64,000 bases of DNA from the NCBI GenBank assembly GCA_026315105.1, contig CM048744.1, forward strand, positions 660,675,676-660,739,675, read 5' to 3'. A program made the translations under genes and the position numbers. This DNA is from Locusta migratoria. Its lineage: Eukaryota; Arthropoda; Insecta; Orthoptera; Acrididae. This document shows, piece after piece, positions 49,898 through 60,610 of this stretch. Below the pieces are notes generated by a model. The model searched no databases and was not told the DNA's origin. It was given only the letters and a program-made list of their open reading frames with translations. Numbering within the stretch: the stretch's first letter is position 1; each line of letters begins with the position of its first letter.

Positions 49898-50055
49898 TGG
49901 TCATTACTAAAGTAATTTGGGCAATAAAGGACTATATAAAATAAAGGAAGGAAGTAATAGTATTATATGGCATTGATTCTAAGAAAGAAATGACTGAATG
50001 GTTTGAAACCGAAGTCAAAGAAACAAAGAAACAACAACAACAAAATATCAACATG

Positions 50056-50188
50056 ATATCTCTGAGTTCAGTTGTTTTGTAAATAACAAAAAGTGTGTGT
50101 TCGTAAGAAAAGCCAAATAAAAATTGTAATAAATATTCTCGTGTGGATATTCATAATTTTAGTAAACATATCAGTCACGTCAGTAATA
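50056..50188 (+). repeat. 5' LTR of CsRn1-type element, right part
   Basis: Continues the LTR after the LINE. It matches 58600-58736 apart from about five substitutions and a 4-bp indel. It contains AATAAAAATTG and AATAAATATTC, likely the polyadenylation region. It ends CAGTAATA two bases before the primer site. Confidence 0.9.
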
Positions 50189-50190
50189 AT

Positions 50191-50206
50191 TGGTGACCCC
50201 GACGTG
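50191..50206 (+). other. Primer-binding site, tRNA-Trp
   Basis: TGGTGACCCCGACGTG is complementary to the 3' end of eukaryotic tRNA-Trp (CACGTCGGGGTCACCA). Sixteen bases match, two bases after the LTR. tRNA-Trp priming is a known marker of CsRn1-clade elements. Confidence 0.88.
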
Positions 50207-50216
50207 ATAAGAAGAG

Positions 50217-50460
50217 ATGGCGACAAATGCGAACACGATAACAAACAGTAGCACGCCAGAAGATCGACTGGAAGCGAATAAGGTCAGTGTCAAAATTCCG
50301 CCGTTTTGGAGTGATAAACCCAAGATTTGGTTCTATCAAGTTGAGGCACAATTCAGCATTTGCAAAATTGTAACGGAATAGACTAAATTCAACCATCTAG
50401 TGTCACAGTTAGAGCCAAAATATATCGATAATATTTGGGATATTATTCGTAGCACAGAAG

Positions 50461-50497
<37 letters not shown>

Positions 50498-51139
50498 CTA
50501 TGGAACTTAACTACGGGGTCATCAGTCCCTAAACTTACAAACTACTTATGAACTAACTACGACTAAGGACGGCACAAATATCCATGCCCGAGGGGGGATT
50601 CGAACCCCCGACCATAGTAGCCGTGCAGACCGTGACTGAAGCGCCTCAGTCCCCTCGGCCACCGCGGCCGGCAAGTGAATAAACATATGGCGGCTAAGGA
50701 ACGTCTGCTCAATATTTTTAAAGAAAGCGAAGATAGGCGCATCAAAAGACAATTCACTGGAATTGATCTAGGAGACCAAAAGTCTAGTCAATTATTACGC
50801 GAAATGCAAGCATTGCCAGGCGCAGATGTTTCAGAAAAGGTTCTTAAAACACTTTGTTTAGAAAAACTTCCAGATTCTATACATAACATTTTAATTGTCA
50901 GTGACGAAGGACTCGAAAAGGTGGCTGTAATGGCTAATAGAATAATAGAACTGAATCCTCGTAACGAATTGTTCGTTATGAAAAGTGACACTTGCACCAA
51001 ACAAGATGTTCCGGTAACAATGAATGGCCTAATGACAAGAATTTCGGGGCTAGATCAACAAATAGCTGCATTGACAACCAATTACAGAGGCAGGTCTGGC
51101 AATGGAAGCTTCGACCGCCGACGCAATTAAAGCCGCAGT
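50217..51139 (+). pseudogene. CsRn1-type gag, first part
   Basis: Starts ATG at 50217 and encodes IPPFWSDKPKIWFYQVEAQFSI, the conserved gag entry of this clade. A TAG occurs near 50380. The coding sequence is split at about 50461 by an inverted SINE and resumes at 50673 in a frame encoding LLNIFKESEDRRIKR, GDQKSSQLLREM and LKTLCLEKLPDSI. A TAA at 51128-51130 precedes the fold-back MITE. Confidence 0.85.
50462..50672 (-). mobile_element. tRNA-derived SINE, inverted, inside gag
   Basis: Same family as 10297-10500. On the minus strand it starts GCCGGCCGCGGTGGCCGAG, has B box GGTTCGAATCC, then GGGACTGATGACC and a run of about 35 A (T on the plus strand, 50463-50497). AAGT is present on both sides and may be a short duplication. 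The long pure tail points to a recent insertion. Confidence 0.93.
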
Positions 51140-51162
51140 AAATCACGAAATAAATACCCCGT

Positions 51163-51641
51163 TTACATGTGCTCCCAAAACCGGATTTCGTAAACCGTTT
51201 TCCCAATTCCGCTTTTGGTTGGTCATGTAAACACTCCAAAATCGATTCTGGAAATCCGCTTCTCTAAAGCGGTTTTCCAGTTCCACAATCGATTTTCGTG
51301 CCCATGTAAACGCAACCGTTTTTGAAGCGTTCTTGGCTTATCAGATTGTGTTTTCTTGTTAAAAATTTTCGGCACATATGGAAAGAGTAATATTTTCTAA
51401 TGTGAAATAAAAGTATAAATATTTAAACTGAACATAAATCTCCGTATTTAAATAAAGAAAAATAGCGATTGTGCAGACTAAATAAGGAACTGAATCAGCT
51501 GTTTTCCAGCCGCCATTTTAAGTGAGCTACGAAATCCGATTCAGGCTATGCCATGTAAACGCGACAGCGAAAAACGGTTTACGAAAATCGGTTTTCGTCT
51601 TCCGGAAGATGTGTTCCATCTTCCATGTAAACGTAGTGAAA
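51163..51641. mobile_element. Fold-back MITE with CGTTTACATG ends
   Basis: Left end is CGTTTACATG and right end CATGTAAACG. Inside, CGGATTTCGTAAACCGTTTT (about 51181) mirrors AAAAACGGTTTACGAAAATCGG (about 51571). The words CATGTAAAC and CGGTTTTC recur in both orientations. No coding. It separates the two halves of the CsRn1-type gag. Confidence 0.75.
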
Positions 51642-51644
51642 TAC

Positions 51645-51775
51645 AACCCCAATGGAAAATACTGTTACTACCACTTTCGGTTCGGATAGCACTGCAAACC
51701 TGAAAAATGCACACCTCCTTGTAAATGGTCAGAACAGGGAAACTCGAATGCGCAGCTGAATTAACGGCGAGTTCT
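51645..51775 (+). pseudogene. CsRn1-type gag zinc finger (CHCC)
   Basis: After the MITE, the frame reads WKYCYYHFRFG, a stop, then HCKPEKCTPPCKW. Spacing C-x2-H followed by C-x3-C is the CHCC finger that replaces the normal CCHC knuckle in CsRn1-clade gag. The in-frame TAG inside the finger and a later TAA show decay. Confidence 0.7.
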
Positions 51776-52797
51776 GCTGCTCCAGACATGTGCCGCAAAA
51801 CCTGCCTATTTGTGACCGACAAAAAAACGGGATTGCGATTTTTAGTTGACAGTGGAGCTGATGTTTCTGTAATTCCAACTCATGCAAGAGCTAAAGGTGA
51901 ATCACCATATAAATTGTATGCTGCCAATGGAACTGAAATTCCTACATATGGTATCGAATTTCGTACTATCGATTTGGGACTGCGACGTGAATTTCAATGG
52001 CCGTTTATCGCAGCAAAGATCGATAGAGCAAATTATTAGTAGACGTGCAAGTCGTGCATAATAAGAGATTAATAGATGATGTAACCAAGCTCAGTTTTGA
52101 GGGCAAAGTTATATCAATCTCAGATGAAAATGTCATAAGAACAATGAGTCAAAACACAAAATTTATCTATTTATTGCTGCAGTATCCCGACATAGCTAAG
52201 CCTAATTTGGTACCTGGCGAAATTAAACATGATGTCAAACATTACATTACCACCGAAGGTCCACCTGTGTTTTCAAGGGCAAGACAGTTAGACCCAAACC
52301 GTATGAGAGTGGCGAAACAAGAATTTAAATTCATGTTAGAAAATGGCATCATTAGATCATCAAAATCTGCATGGGCTAGTCCCCTTCATCTACTATCCAA
52401 GAAAGATGGTTCAATACGTTCATGTGGAGATTACAGACGGTTAAATGACATAACAGTTCCTGACCGTTACCCAGTACCAAGAATAGACGATTTCCAATAT
52501 ATTCTGCAAGGGAAGAACATCTTTTCTAAAATTGATCTGTTCAAGGCTTATTATCAGAGGCCCATCGCCGAAGAAGATAAGCATAAGACAGCCGTAATAA
52601 CACCATTTGGTTTTTATGAATTTAATGTTATGAGTTTTGGCCAGCGGAATGCCCCTTCAACATTCCAGAGACTTATTAATGAAGTTTTGTTTGGACTAGA
52701 TTTTGTGTTCCCTTACCTTGATGACATTTTGATCGCCTCATCTAGCATTGAAGAACACCACTCACACCTCAAATTTAGTCCTAGAGCTTTTGTCTAA
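51776..52797 (+). pseudogene. CsRn1-type protease and reverse transcriptase
   Basis: The protease has FLVDSGADVSVIP and ends prematurely near 52037. A short deletion there removes the ILGADFL-type flap region and shifts the frame. The reverse transcriptase (52045-52797) has SAWASPLHLLSKKDGSIRSCGDYRRLN, KIDLFKAYYQ, GFYEFNVMSFGQRNAPSTFQ and the catalytic YLDDILIA. The frame shifts after EEHHSHL and the thumb continues in another frame with IEFLGYWITPEG and FRTFLGIVNQYR up to about 52990. Confidence 0.88.
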
Positions 52798-52961
52798 ATA
52801 TGGACTACGAATAAATATCTCCAAATCAGTTTTGGGAGTAAATTAAATAGAATTTCTGGGCTACTGGATAACACCTGAGGGATCCCGTCCACTACCTGCA
52901 AGAGTTCCAGCTTTCTTGGAATACAAGTTACCTGAAAAACTGCACGAATTCCGTACATTTC

Positions 52962-53640
52962 TTGGAATTGTTAACCAATATCGTCACTACCTTAAGGATG
53001 CAGCATGACTATCTCAAGGGAGCTAAAAAGAGGGATAATAGACAAATTCAGTGGACTGAGGAAGCGAAGAAAATGTTTGAGCAATGCAAACAAGATATTG
53101 CAAATTCTGCATTATTGGCTTTTTCTAACTCAGAGCTACCTTTAGCATTATGCACTGATGCATCAGATGTTGCTGTTGGTTCTGTACTCCAACAATTAGA
53201 AAATGCAACTTGGAGACCGGTTGCATTCTTTTCACAGAAACTGAGTCAGTCACAGAAGGTTTATAGTACCTATGATCGAGAATTGCTGGGAATTTACATT
53301 TCTGTGAAAAAGTTCAAACATTTACTAGAAGGAAGAAATTTTGTTATATTCACTGATCATAAGCCACTCACATTTGCTTTTAAGCAAAACAATGAAAAAG
53401 CATCCCCTCGACAAATGCGACAGCTGCAATATATCTCACAATTTTCAACTAATATTCATCACATCAGTGGCCATGACAATATTGTTGCTAATGCTCTGTC
53501 CATAATTTATGAAATAGCAATAATAGACTATGATGAAATCGCCAAGAGCCAACTGCAAGATCAAGAATTACAACAACTCCTTAAACTTCAAGTCATATCA
53601 ACTTCCATCAGGAAAAACACTGTGGTGTGACACTTCAACT
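52962..53640 (+). pseudogene. CsRn1-type RNase H
   Basis: Contains LALCTDASDVAVGSVLQQ, FFSQKLSQSQKVYSTYDRELLGIYISVKKF and FVIFTDHKPLTFAF, so the catalytic D-E-D residues are present. It ends with RQLQYISQFSTNIHHISG and the connection toward the integrase. A SINE follows immediately and interrupts the linker. Confidence 0.88.
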
Positions 53641-53660
53641 ACAAATATCAGACCATATGG

Positions 53661-53990
53661 TGCGCATCGGTTGCACAGTGGTAGAGTGCCAGACTACAAA
53701 TCCAATGGTCGCGGGTTCGATCCCTGCCAGGTCCCAGGATTTTTATCTGTCACTTTCCACTTCTTTCACCTCTGGCAGTATTGCTCATGTGAAATATACC
53801 GAGTAGCACCGTGGTTCGGAACCCACGTTAAACTGTAGGTCCCCCTATAACTGGCTGGGAAAGTCAGTTCGAAGGTCGGAGGAAGGCAACGGCATACCAC
53901 CTCCAAACAGGACCATGCCTAGTAAAGCACTGTGGTGTTCAAACCAATCTTCGGATTGTTGACTGCTTTACCTTTTACCTTTACATTCCT
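53661..53990 (+). mobile_element. tRNA-derived SINE, fourth family
   Basis: The tRNA-like head reads GGTTGCACAGTGGTAGAGTGCC (A box) and GGGTTCGATCCCTGCCAG (B box). The body includes CCGAGTAGCACCGTGG, GGCTGGGAAAGTCAGTTCGAAG, GGAGGAAGGCAACGGC and TTCAAACCAATCTTCGGATTG. It ends with repeats of TTTACC. An inverted, headless copy lies at 19720-19840. A duplication could not be resolved. Confidence 0.8.
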
Positions 53991-55047
53991 CAAGCTTTTC
54001 GTCATCAAATATTTCACCATTTTCATGGTTTAGCTCATTCTGGAATAAAGACTACAGTGAAACTGTTAACCAGTAAAGTTATCTGGTCTGACATAAAAAG
54101 AGATCTGCAACAATGGACTAAATCCTGTGTTAACTGCCAGAAGACCAAAATTACTCGCCACACAAAATCACCGCTACAAAAATTTGAAGAACCAGATGAA
54201 CGTTTCAGTGTTGTACACATTGATATCATAGGACCTCTGCCTCCATCTAATGGCATGACATATTGCTTGACTTGTATTGATCGTTTCACGTCCTGGATGG
54301 AAGTCATACCACTTGAGGATATCACTGCTGAAAAAGTAGCAAAAACCTTTTACCAACACTGGATTGCTAGATTTGGTGTTCCATCACAAGGAACACAGTT
54401 CAGATCACAACTGTTTACTAATTTGGGTATCATTTGTGGAATGAAAATTCAACACACAACACCGTATCACCCTCAATGCAATGGCAAAGTTGAGAGGTTA
54501 CATTCTATTCTACTAGGATTGCGAACTGCAGTACGAGAGACATCAAACTATTCTATTGCACAGATGGTATATGGGAAAACTATCAAACTTCCTGGTGAAT
54601 TTTTTGAAGAGCCAACTACAAAGACTGACCCTGATTCATTTACTTCTGATTTGCAAAAGCAAATGTTGCAACTGAAGCCTAACAAACTTACATATGATAC
54701 AGCACAATCAGTATTTGTATCAAAAGACCTGAAAACTTGTTCACATGTGTTCTTAAGATGTGACAGGATTAAAAAACCATTAGAACCTACATATGATGGT
54801 CCTTTTCCTGTCATAACAAGGCATGAAAAATATTTCACTATTTTGAAGAAGTGCAAAAAACATAAATGTGTCAGTGGACAGACTTAAACCAGCCTATCTC
54901 TTGCAGGAAGAAAGGGCATTAAAAAAGGTTCTTCCACATTTTGGAAAGGATACTCAACCACAGAAGTCCACAGAGGAACCATGTCCAGCTGACAGAGTAT
55001 CAAAGTCAGGAAGACCTATAAGAGTTCCAGCACGATTCTTAGACTGA
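53991..55047 (+). pseudogene. CsRn1-type integrase with deletions
   Basis: An N-terminal HHCC finger (HHFHGLAHSG, CVNCQKTK) is followed by HIDIIGPLPPS with the first catalytic aspartate. The second motif reads GVPSQGTQFRS, lacking the T-D-Q/R segment, so the second aspartate is gone. The third motif is NGKVERLH with the glutamate, but the next residues are ILLGLRTAVRE, a deletion of about 30 codons relative to the family. After a frame change near 54880 the C-terminus ends VSVDRLKPAYLL and RVPARFLD at TGA 55045-55047. Confidence 0.88.
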
Positions 55048-55166
55048 GTTATTTCTGTGAAAAATAAATGTTCAAAGTCACACTAGACATTGAAATAGAG
55101 ATTATTAATTGTGTTATATCTTTATCACTTTTATACCATTTGCACTTGTGTTTTTGTAACATATCT

Positions 55167-58100
55167 TCCCCCATGAACCACAGACATTGCCGAGGTGGGG
55201 TGGCTTGTGTGCCTCAACAATGCAGATAGCCGTACCGTAGGTGCAACCACAGCGGAGGGGTATCTGTGGAGAGGCCAGACAAACGTGTGGTTCCTGAAGA
55301 GGGGCAGCAGCCTTTTCAGTAGTTACAGGGGCAACAGTCTGGATTATTGACTGAGCTGGCCTTGTAACATCAGCTAATGTGGCTTTGCCACACAGCTACT
55401 GCGAACGGCTGAAAGCAAGGGGAAACTACAGCCGTCATTTTTCCCGAGGACATGCAGCTCTACTGTATGGAAATATGATGATGGCATCCTCTCGGGTAAA
55501 ATATTCCGGAGGTAAAATAGTCCCCCATTCGGATCTCCGGGCGGGGACTACTCAGGAGGATGTTATCATCAGGAAGGACAATACTGGCATTCTACGGATC
55601 GGAGCGTGGAATGTTAGATTCCTTAATCGGGTAGGAAAATTAGAAAATTTAAAAAGGGAAATGGATCGGTTGAAGTTAGATATAGTGGGAATTAGTGAAG
55701 TTCGGTGGCAGGATGAACAGGATTTCTGGTCAGGTGAGTACAGGATTATAACTACAAAATCAGTTGGGGGTATCACAGGAGTAGGACTGATAATGAATAA
55801 GAAAATAGGAATGCGGGTAAACTACTATGAGCAGCACAGTGATCGCATTATCATTGTCAAGATAGATACGAAGCCAACACCGACAACAGTAGTACAGGTT
55901 TATATGCCAACTAGCTCTGCCGATGATGAGGAGATCAAAGAAATATATGAGGAGCTAAAGGAAATTATTCAGACAATTAAGGGAGAGGAAAACTTACTTG
56001 TGATGGGAGACTGGAATTCGGTAGTAGGAAAAGGAAGAGAAGGAAAAATAGTAGGTGAATATGGACTGGGCAGGAGGAATGAAAGAGGAAGTCGCCTGGT
56101 AGAATTTTGCATGGAACATGATTTAATGGTAACAAACACGTGGTTTAAGAATCACAAAAGAAGGTTGTATACATTGAAGAGACCAGGAGACACCGGAAGG
56201 TATCAGATAGATTTTATAATGGTAAGACATAGGTACCAGAACCAGGTTATAAACTGCAGGACATACCCAGGGGCAGATATAGACTCTGACCATAACTTGT
56301 TAGTCATGAACTGTAGGCTGAAGCTGAAAAAACTGCAGAAAGGTAGGAAAATAAGAAGATGGGACTTAGATAAATTGAAGAAAAGTGAAGTTCTGGAGAA
56401 TTTCAGAGGGATATTTAGGCAACAATTGACAGAAACAGGGGGAAATAAAACAGTAGAAGAGGAATGGGTAGCATTGAGAGATGAAATAGTGAAGGCAGCA
56501 GAGGACAAAATAGGTAGAAAGGCAAGACCTACAAAAAATCCATGGATATCACAGGAAATACTACAGTTAATTGATGAAAGGAGAAAATATAAAAATGCAG
56601 TAAATGAAACAGGCAAAATGGAGTACAGTCGACTAAAAAATGAAATTGACAGGAAGTGCAAAATGGCTAAGCAGGAGTGGCTAGAAGCCAAATGCAAATC
56701 TGTAGAAGAATGTATAGCAAGGGGAAAAGTAGATACCGCCTACAGGAAAATAAAAGAGACATTTGGGGACAAGAAAAGCAACTCTACAAATATCAAGAAC
56801 TCAGATGAGAAACCAGTTCTCAGCAAAGAAGGGAAAACTGAAAGGTGGAAAGAGTACATAGAGCATCTCTACAAAGGAAATGAACTTAGAAACGATGTTG
56901 TAGGAAGGGAAGAGGAAGTAGATCAAGATGAAGATGAATGGAGATGAATTTGACACAGCCCTGAAAGACCTAGGTAGGAACAAGGCCCCAGGAATAGATG
57001 ACATACCCTCAGAGCTACTAAAGTCTCTGGGAGAGCCAGCCATGACAAGATTATTTGAACTGGTGTGTAGGATGTATGAGACAGACGAAATGCCCTCAGA
57101 CTTTAAGAAAAATGTAATAATCCCCATTCCAAAGAAATCAGGAGCAGACAGGTGTGAAAATTACAGAACCATCAGTTTGATAAGTCATTGTTGCAAAATT
57201 TTAACACGAATTATCTACAGTAGAATGGAAAAGCTGGTAGAAGCTGACCTCGGGGAAGATCAGTTTGGATTCAGGAGGAAAGTAGGAACCCGGGAGGCAA
57301 TACTCACTTTACGTCTTATCTTAGAAGATAGATTAAGGAAAGGCAAACCTACATTTTTAGCTTTTGTAGATTTGGAAAAAGCGTTTGACAATGTTGACTG
57401 AATACACTCTTTCAAATTCTGAAGTCAGCAGGGGTAAAATACAGGGAAAGGAGAGTTATTTACAACTTGTACAAAAGCCAGACCGCAGTTATTAGACTCG
57501 AAGGGCATGAAAGGGAAGCATCAGTTGGGAAGGGAGTAAGACAGGGTTGTAGCCTTTCTCCGATGCTATTCAATTTGTACATCGAGCAGGCGGTGAAGGA
57601 AAGCAAGGAAAAATTTGGAATAGGGATTAAAGTTCAGGGGGAAGAAATAAAAACATTGCGTTTTGCCGATGACATTGTAATTCTGTCAGAGACAGCAAAG
57701 GACCTGGAAGAGCAGTTGAATGGAATGGACAGCGTGTTGAAGAGTGCATATAAAATGAACATTAACAAGAGCAAAACAAAAATAATGGAATGCGGTCTTA
57801 GAAAATCAGGCGATGCTGAAAGAATTAGATTAGGTGACGAAACAATGAAGGTGGTAGATGAGTTTTGTTACTTGGGTAGTAAAATAACATGCGATGGTCG
57901 CAGTACAGAGGATATAAAATGCAGAATGGCAATGGGCAGAAAAGCATTTTTGAAAAAGAGAAATTTGCTAACATCGAATATTAACTTAAGGGTAAGGAAG
58001 TCTTTTCTGAAGGCATTTGTGTGGAATGTTGCCTTGTACGGGAGTGAAACATGGACGATAAGCAGTGCGGACAGGAAGAGAATAGAGGCTTTTGAAATGT

Positions 58101-58443
58101 GGTGTTACAGAAGAATGCTGAAGATTAGGTGGGTAGATCGCATAACTAATAAAGAGGTACTGAACAGAATTGGTGAGAAAAGGAATTTTTGGCATACCTT
58201 GACTAAAAGAAGGGATCGCTTGGTAGGACACATTCTTAGACATCGGGGAATCGTAAATTTAGCATTGGAGGGAAGTGTGTGGGGTAAAAATTGCAGAGGG
58301 AGACCAAGAGATGCGTATAGTAAGCAGATTCAAGTGGATGTGGGTTGCCGTTCTTATAAGGAGATGAAAAGGCTTGCTCAGGATAGAGTAGGGTGGAGAG
58401 CTGCATCAAACCAGTCTCCGGACTGAAGACAATAACAACAACA
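55167..58443 (+). mobile_element. Near full-length RTE-like LINE, second copy
   Basis: Starts about CCCCCATGAACCACAG and carries the same leader as the 23745-27024 copy (CCGTACCGTAGGTGCAACC and beyond). It ends GAAGACAATAACAACAACA. The insertion lies in the 3' untranslated part of the CsRn1-type element. No perfect target-site duplication; ACATATCTT on the left and ACATCTTTT on the right may be a decayed one. Confidence 0.85.
55379..58426 (+). pseudogene. RTE-like endonuclease-reverse transcriptase, three pieces
   Basis: The endonuclease half is intact: GAWNVRFLNRVG, GISEVRW, VQVYMPTSSADDEE, GDWNSVVG and SDHNLLV all occur. A frameshift with a small deletion near 56935 breaks the linker. The reverse transcriptase resumes with DDIPSELLKSLGEPAM and FVDLEKAFDNVD. 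A TGA at 57399-57401 replaces the expected tryptophan codon and a second shift follows. The last piece (57467-58426) has GVRQGCSLSPMLFN and an intact FADDIVI, then ALYGSETWTISSADRKRIEAF. So this copy keeps the catalytic box lost by the antisense copy, but has more frame breaks. Confidence 0.88.
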
Positions 58444-58531
58444 TCTTTTGTTATTCTAATATGATATTGTTTGTTTTAAATTAATGTAATTTCAGACTTC
58501 ACCACCCTGTATTACTTCATAACTTTGTTAC

Positions 58532-58545
58532 TGGTGGGGGAGTAG
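58532..58545 (+). other. Polypurine tract of CsRn1-type element
   Basis: TGGTGGGGGAGTAG lies directly before the 3' LTR start at 58546. It is the plus-strand primer site for reverse transcription. Confidence 0.8.
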
Positions 58546-58736
58546 TGTACAGGACAGTGACATAACTGTGTAAATAACTTCATTGCAAATATCAACATGA
58601 TATCTCCGAGTTCTGTGTGTTGTTTTGTAAATAACAAAAAGTGTGTGTTCGTAAGAAAAGCCAAATAAAAATTGTAATAAATATTCTTCTGTGGATATTC
58701 ATAATTTTAGTAAATATATCCGTCACGTCAGTAATA
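58546..58736 (+). repeat. 3' LTR of CsRn1-type element
   Basis: 191 bp, starting TGTACAGG and ending CAGTAATA. It is about 97% identical to the interrupted 5' LTR by eye, plus a 4-bp indel. TACC follows at 58737-58740 and matches the bases before the 5' LTR. Confidence 0.9.
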
Positions 58737-59335
58737 TACCGTTAGTTACATAAACTTTGAACTTTTTTCATTCGTTTGCCTGTTGTAATAAACACCATTG
58801 CTTTGGAAATACAAGCATATTTTTCCACTACATTAATAGAAATGAATAATGAACTTAGTAACTATCATTTCCCATTTTGCTGGCTACAGAGACTACAGCA
58901 CAGCTAAAGCAAGAACATTGATAAACTTTCAGTAGCGCTCACAAGGCGCATGGCATCCCAGTTGTGTGCTGCCCAATTACAGTGCTACATCGTGCTGCTG
59001 ACTAGCTGTGGATAGTGGGCAGGGCACGTGACCCACCACTTGCAATGTTACCCTGGGCATGTGGGGAGAGTCGTGCCTTATGCTGTTTCATAGTGCTCGT
59101 GGAGTTTCCTTGCGTATTTGATGCAGTGAAACTGTGTCGCAGTTTATTTCAAGTACCTTCCACCATGCACCGTAAGTGGCTTCCGGTGTATAAAACTATT
59201 CTCCTTGAAAACACACATACAGGTGCCAACTTAAATTGTCACTGTTCAGACAGTGTTACTTAGAGTCATCTAGTAATCTCTTAATTCCTTCTTCCATTTT
59301 TGAATCCGAGGAAATTCTGAAAGCGCCACCTGCTA

Positions 59336-60608
59336 CAAGGATTGTACCAAAAGTAAATTCCCATATTTTTTACTAATACAAAACATTGTTTATTGTTATT
59401 AATTGATATGTTGTTGTAAAGCTTACACTTTTGTCTATTTTTAACATAATTGCCATTTTCCCAACACCATTTTGAAAATGATGCTCCAGCTTTTGTTTTC
59501 CTAATTCGAAGAAGTCACATGCCAACACATTAAGGAAGCATGTGATCTCTGCTCGGACTTCATTGTTGCTCTTAAAGTGTTTGCTGCCTACGTGTTACTT
59601 TAGCTTGAGGAAGACGTGATAATCACTGGGGGCTAATACTGGGCTGTACAGGGGATGGGGCATTACATTTCATCAAATTTCTTCAAAAGCTCCTGTATCT
59701 GAAGAGAGGCCTGGTGTCAAGCGTTGTAAAGAAGCACTACTCTCTCCATCAGTTATCCTCTCTGTCGATTCTGGTTTGCTCGTTGGAGTTTGGTCAATGC
59801 TTCATAATATCTGTCTGAGTTTATTGCCGTCCCAGGTTGCAGGAAATAGATGAGGAGTACCCCCCTCCCGGTCCCAAAAACCAGTCATCATAACCTTTCC
59901 TGCCGACTATGTGTGTTTGAATTTCTTTGGTGATGGTGAACAGGAGTGACGCTACTGTTTCAGGGTGTAATGAAACACCCATGTTTCATCTACTGTGATG
60001 ATAGAGTGCAACAACAAAGATTGTTGTTTCACCACTCAAATTGTTGAAGAAACTTGTGAACACAGTCAAGTCGTTGCTCCTTGTGTCCATCAGTCAGAAT
60101 CCGGGGGCCCAGCGAACACATCTTGTGCTAACCCAACGTTTCTGTTAAATTTCTTTCAATTCTGCCATGGGAAGCTTCATGAGTGCATTCAATAAATTCA
60201 TGGACAATGATCCTTCCATCTTTGAGCAGCATAGTTTTGATCTTCTCAACAATGGCATCTAAAACCAGCGGTCTTCCACTCTGTTCTTCATCGTGAACTT
60301 CTGTGTGAGCCTCAGCAAAAGACCTGCACCATTTGCAGACATGCACACTTCACCATATACCTCAATCAGATGCCGATGAATCTCCATGGGTGGTAACTTC
60401 CTTGTATGGAGAAACTGGATTACTGCTCGAACCTCACACTTGGTGGGAGCGGCGATAAACTTTTCCATCTCTGGCAGCTGCCAAGCCAAAACCGAGCGAT
60501 GTAGTGAATCAGGGACGTGCAGACTCGAGGCATGACATGTTGTTGGATTTAGCCAAACACTTTCCCTTGAGGCTGTAGGTCATTGGAAACCTTTTGGTAC
60601 AACCCTCA
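59336..60608 (-). mobile_element. mariner element, degraded
   Basis: Ends (CAAGGATTGTACCAAAAG and, inverted, TGAGGGTTGTACCAAAAG) lie between TA dinucleotides at 59334-59335 and 60609-60610. The 1,273-bp length is standard for mariner. Confidence 0.88.
59650..60540 (-). pseudogene. mariner transposase, broken
   Basis: Minus-strand pieces give the N-terminal helix-turn-helix (CEVRAVIQFLHTRKLPPMEIHRHL, then a second helix region with CKWCRSFAEAHTEVHDEE-SGRPLV). Farther on, VMMTVFWD-EGVLLIYFLQPGTAINSDRYYEAL holds the catalytic region. Each piece lies in a different frame. SGRP and INSDRY place it in the mariner (DD34D) branch of the Tc1/mariner family. Confidence 0.82.
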
Positions 60609-60610
60609 TA

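Larger units (their letters stand above)
44398..50042 (+). mobile_element. I-clade LINE, nearly intact, 13-bp duplication
   Basis: A 5,645-bp insertion between two perfect copies of AAATATCAACATG (44385-44397 and 50043-50055). It has a 171-bp 5' leader, two reading frames, a short 3' untranslated region and an ACAACAACAACAA tail. Endonuclease, reverse transcriptase and a downstream RNase H in ORF2, together with a CCHC-rich ORF1, are the domain set of the I clade. A full 5' end with perfect duplication and few lesions makes it the youngest large insertion here. Confidence 0.9.
44344..58736 (+). mobile_element. CsRn1-type Ty3/gypsy element carrying five nested insertions
   Basis: Outer ends are two LTRs (44344-44397 plus 50056-50188; and 58546-58736) flanked by TACC at 44340-44343 and 58737-58740. 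Two features define the CsRn1 clade of gypsy: a primer site matching tRNA-Trp, and a gag CHCC finger instead of the usual CCHC. Both are visible here. Insertions inside are the I-clade LINE (44398-50042), SINE (50462-50672), fold-back MITE (51163-51641), second SINE (53661-53990) and RTE-like LINE (55167-58443). Removing them leaves an element of about 4.8 kb, normal for the clade. There is no envelope gene. Confidence 0.88.

Noticed and set aside
55048..55166. Envelope gene after the CsRn1-type integrase
   Set aside because: Only about 120 bp of AT-rich non-coding sequence lies between the integrase stop and the LINE. No signal peptide, furin site or membrane frame is seen.
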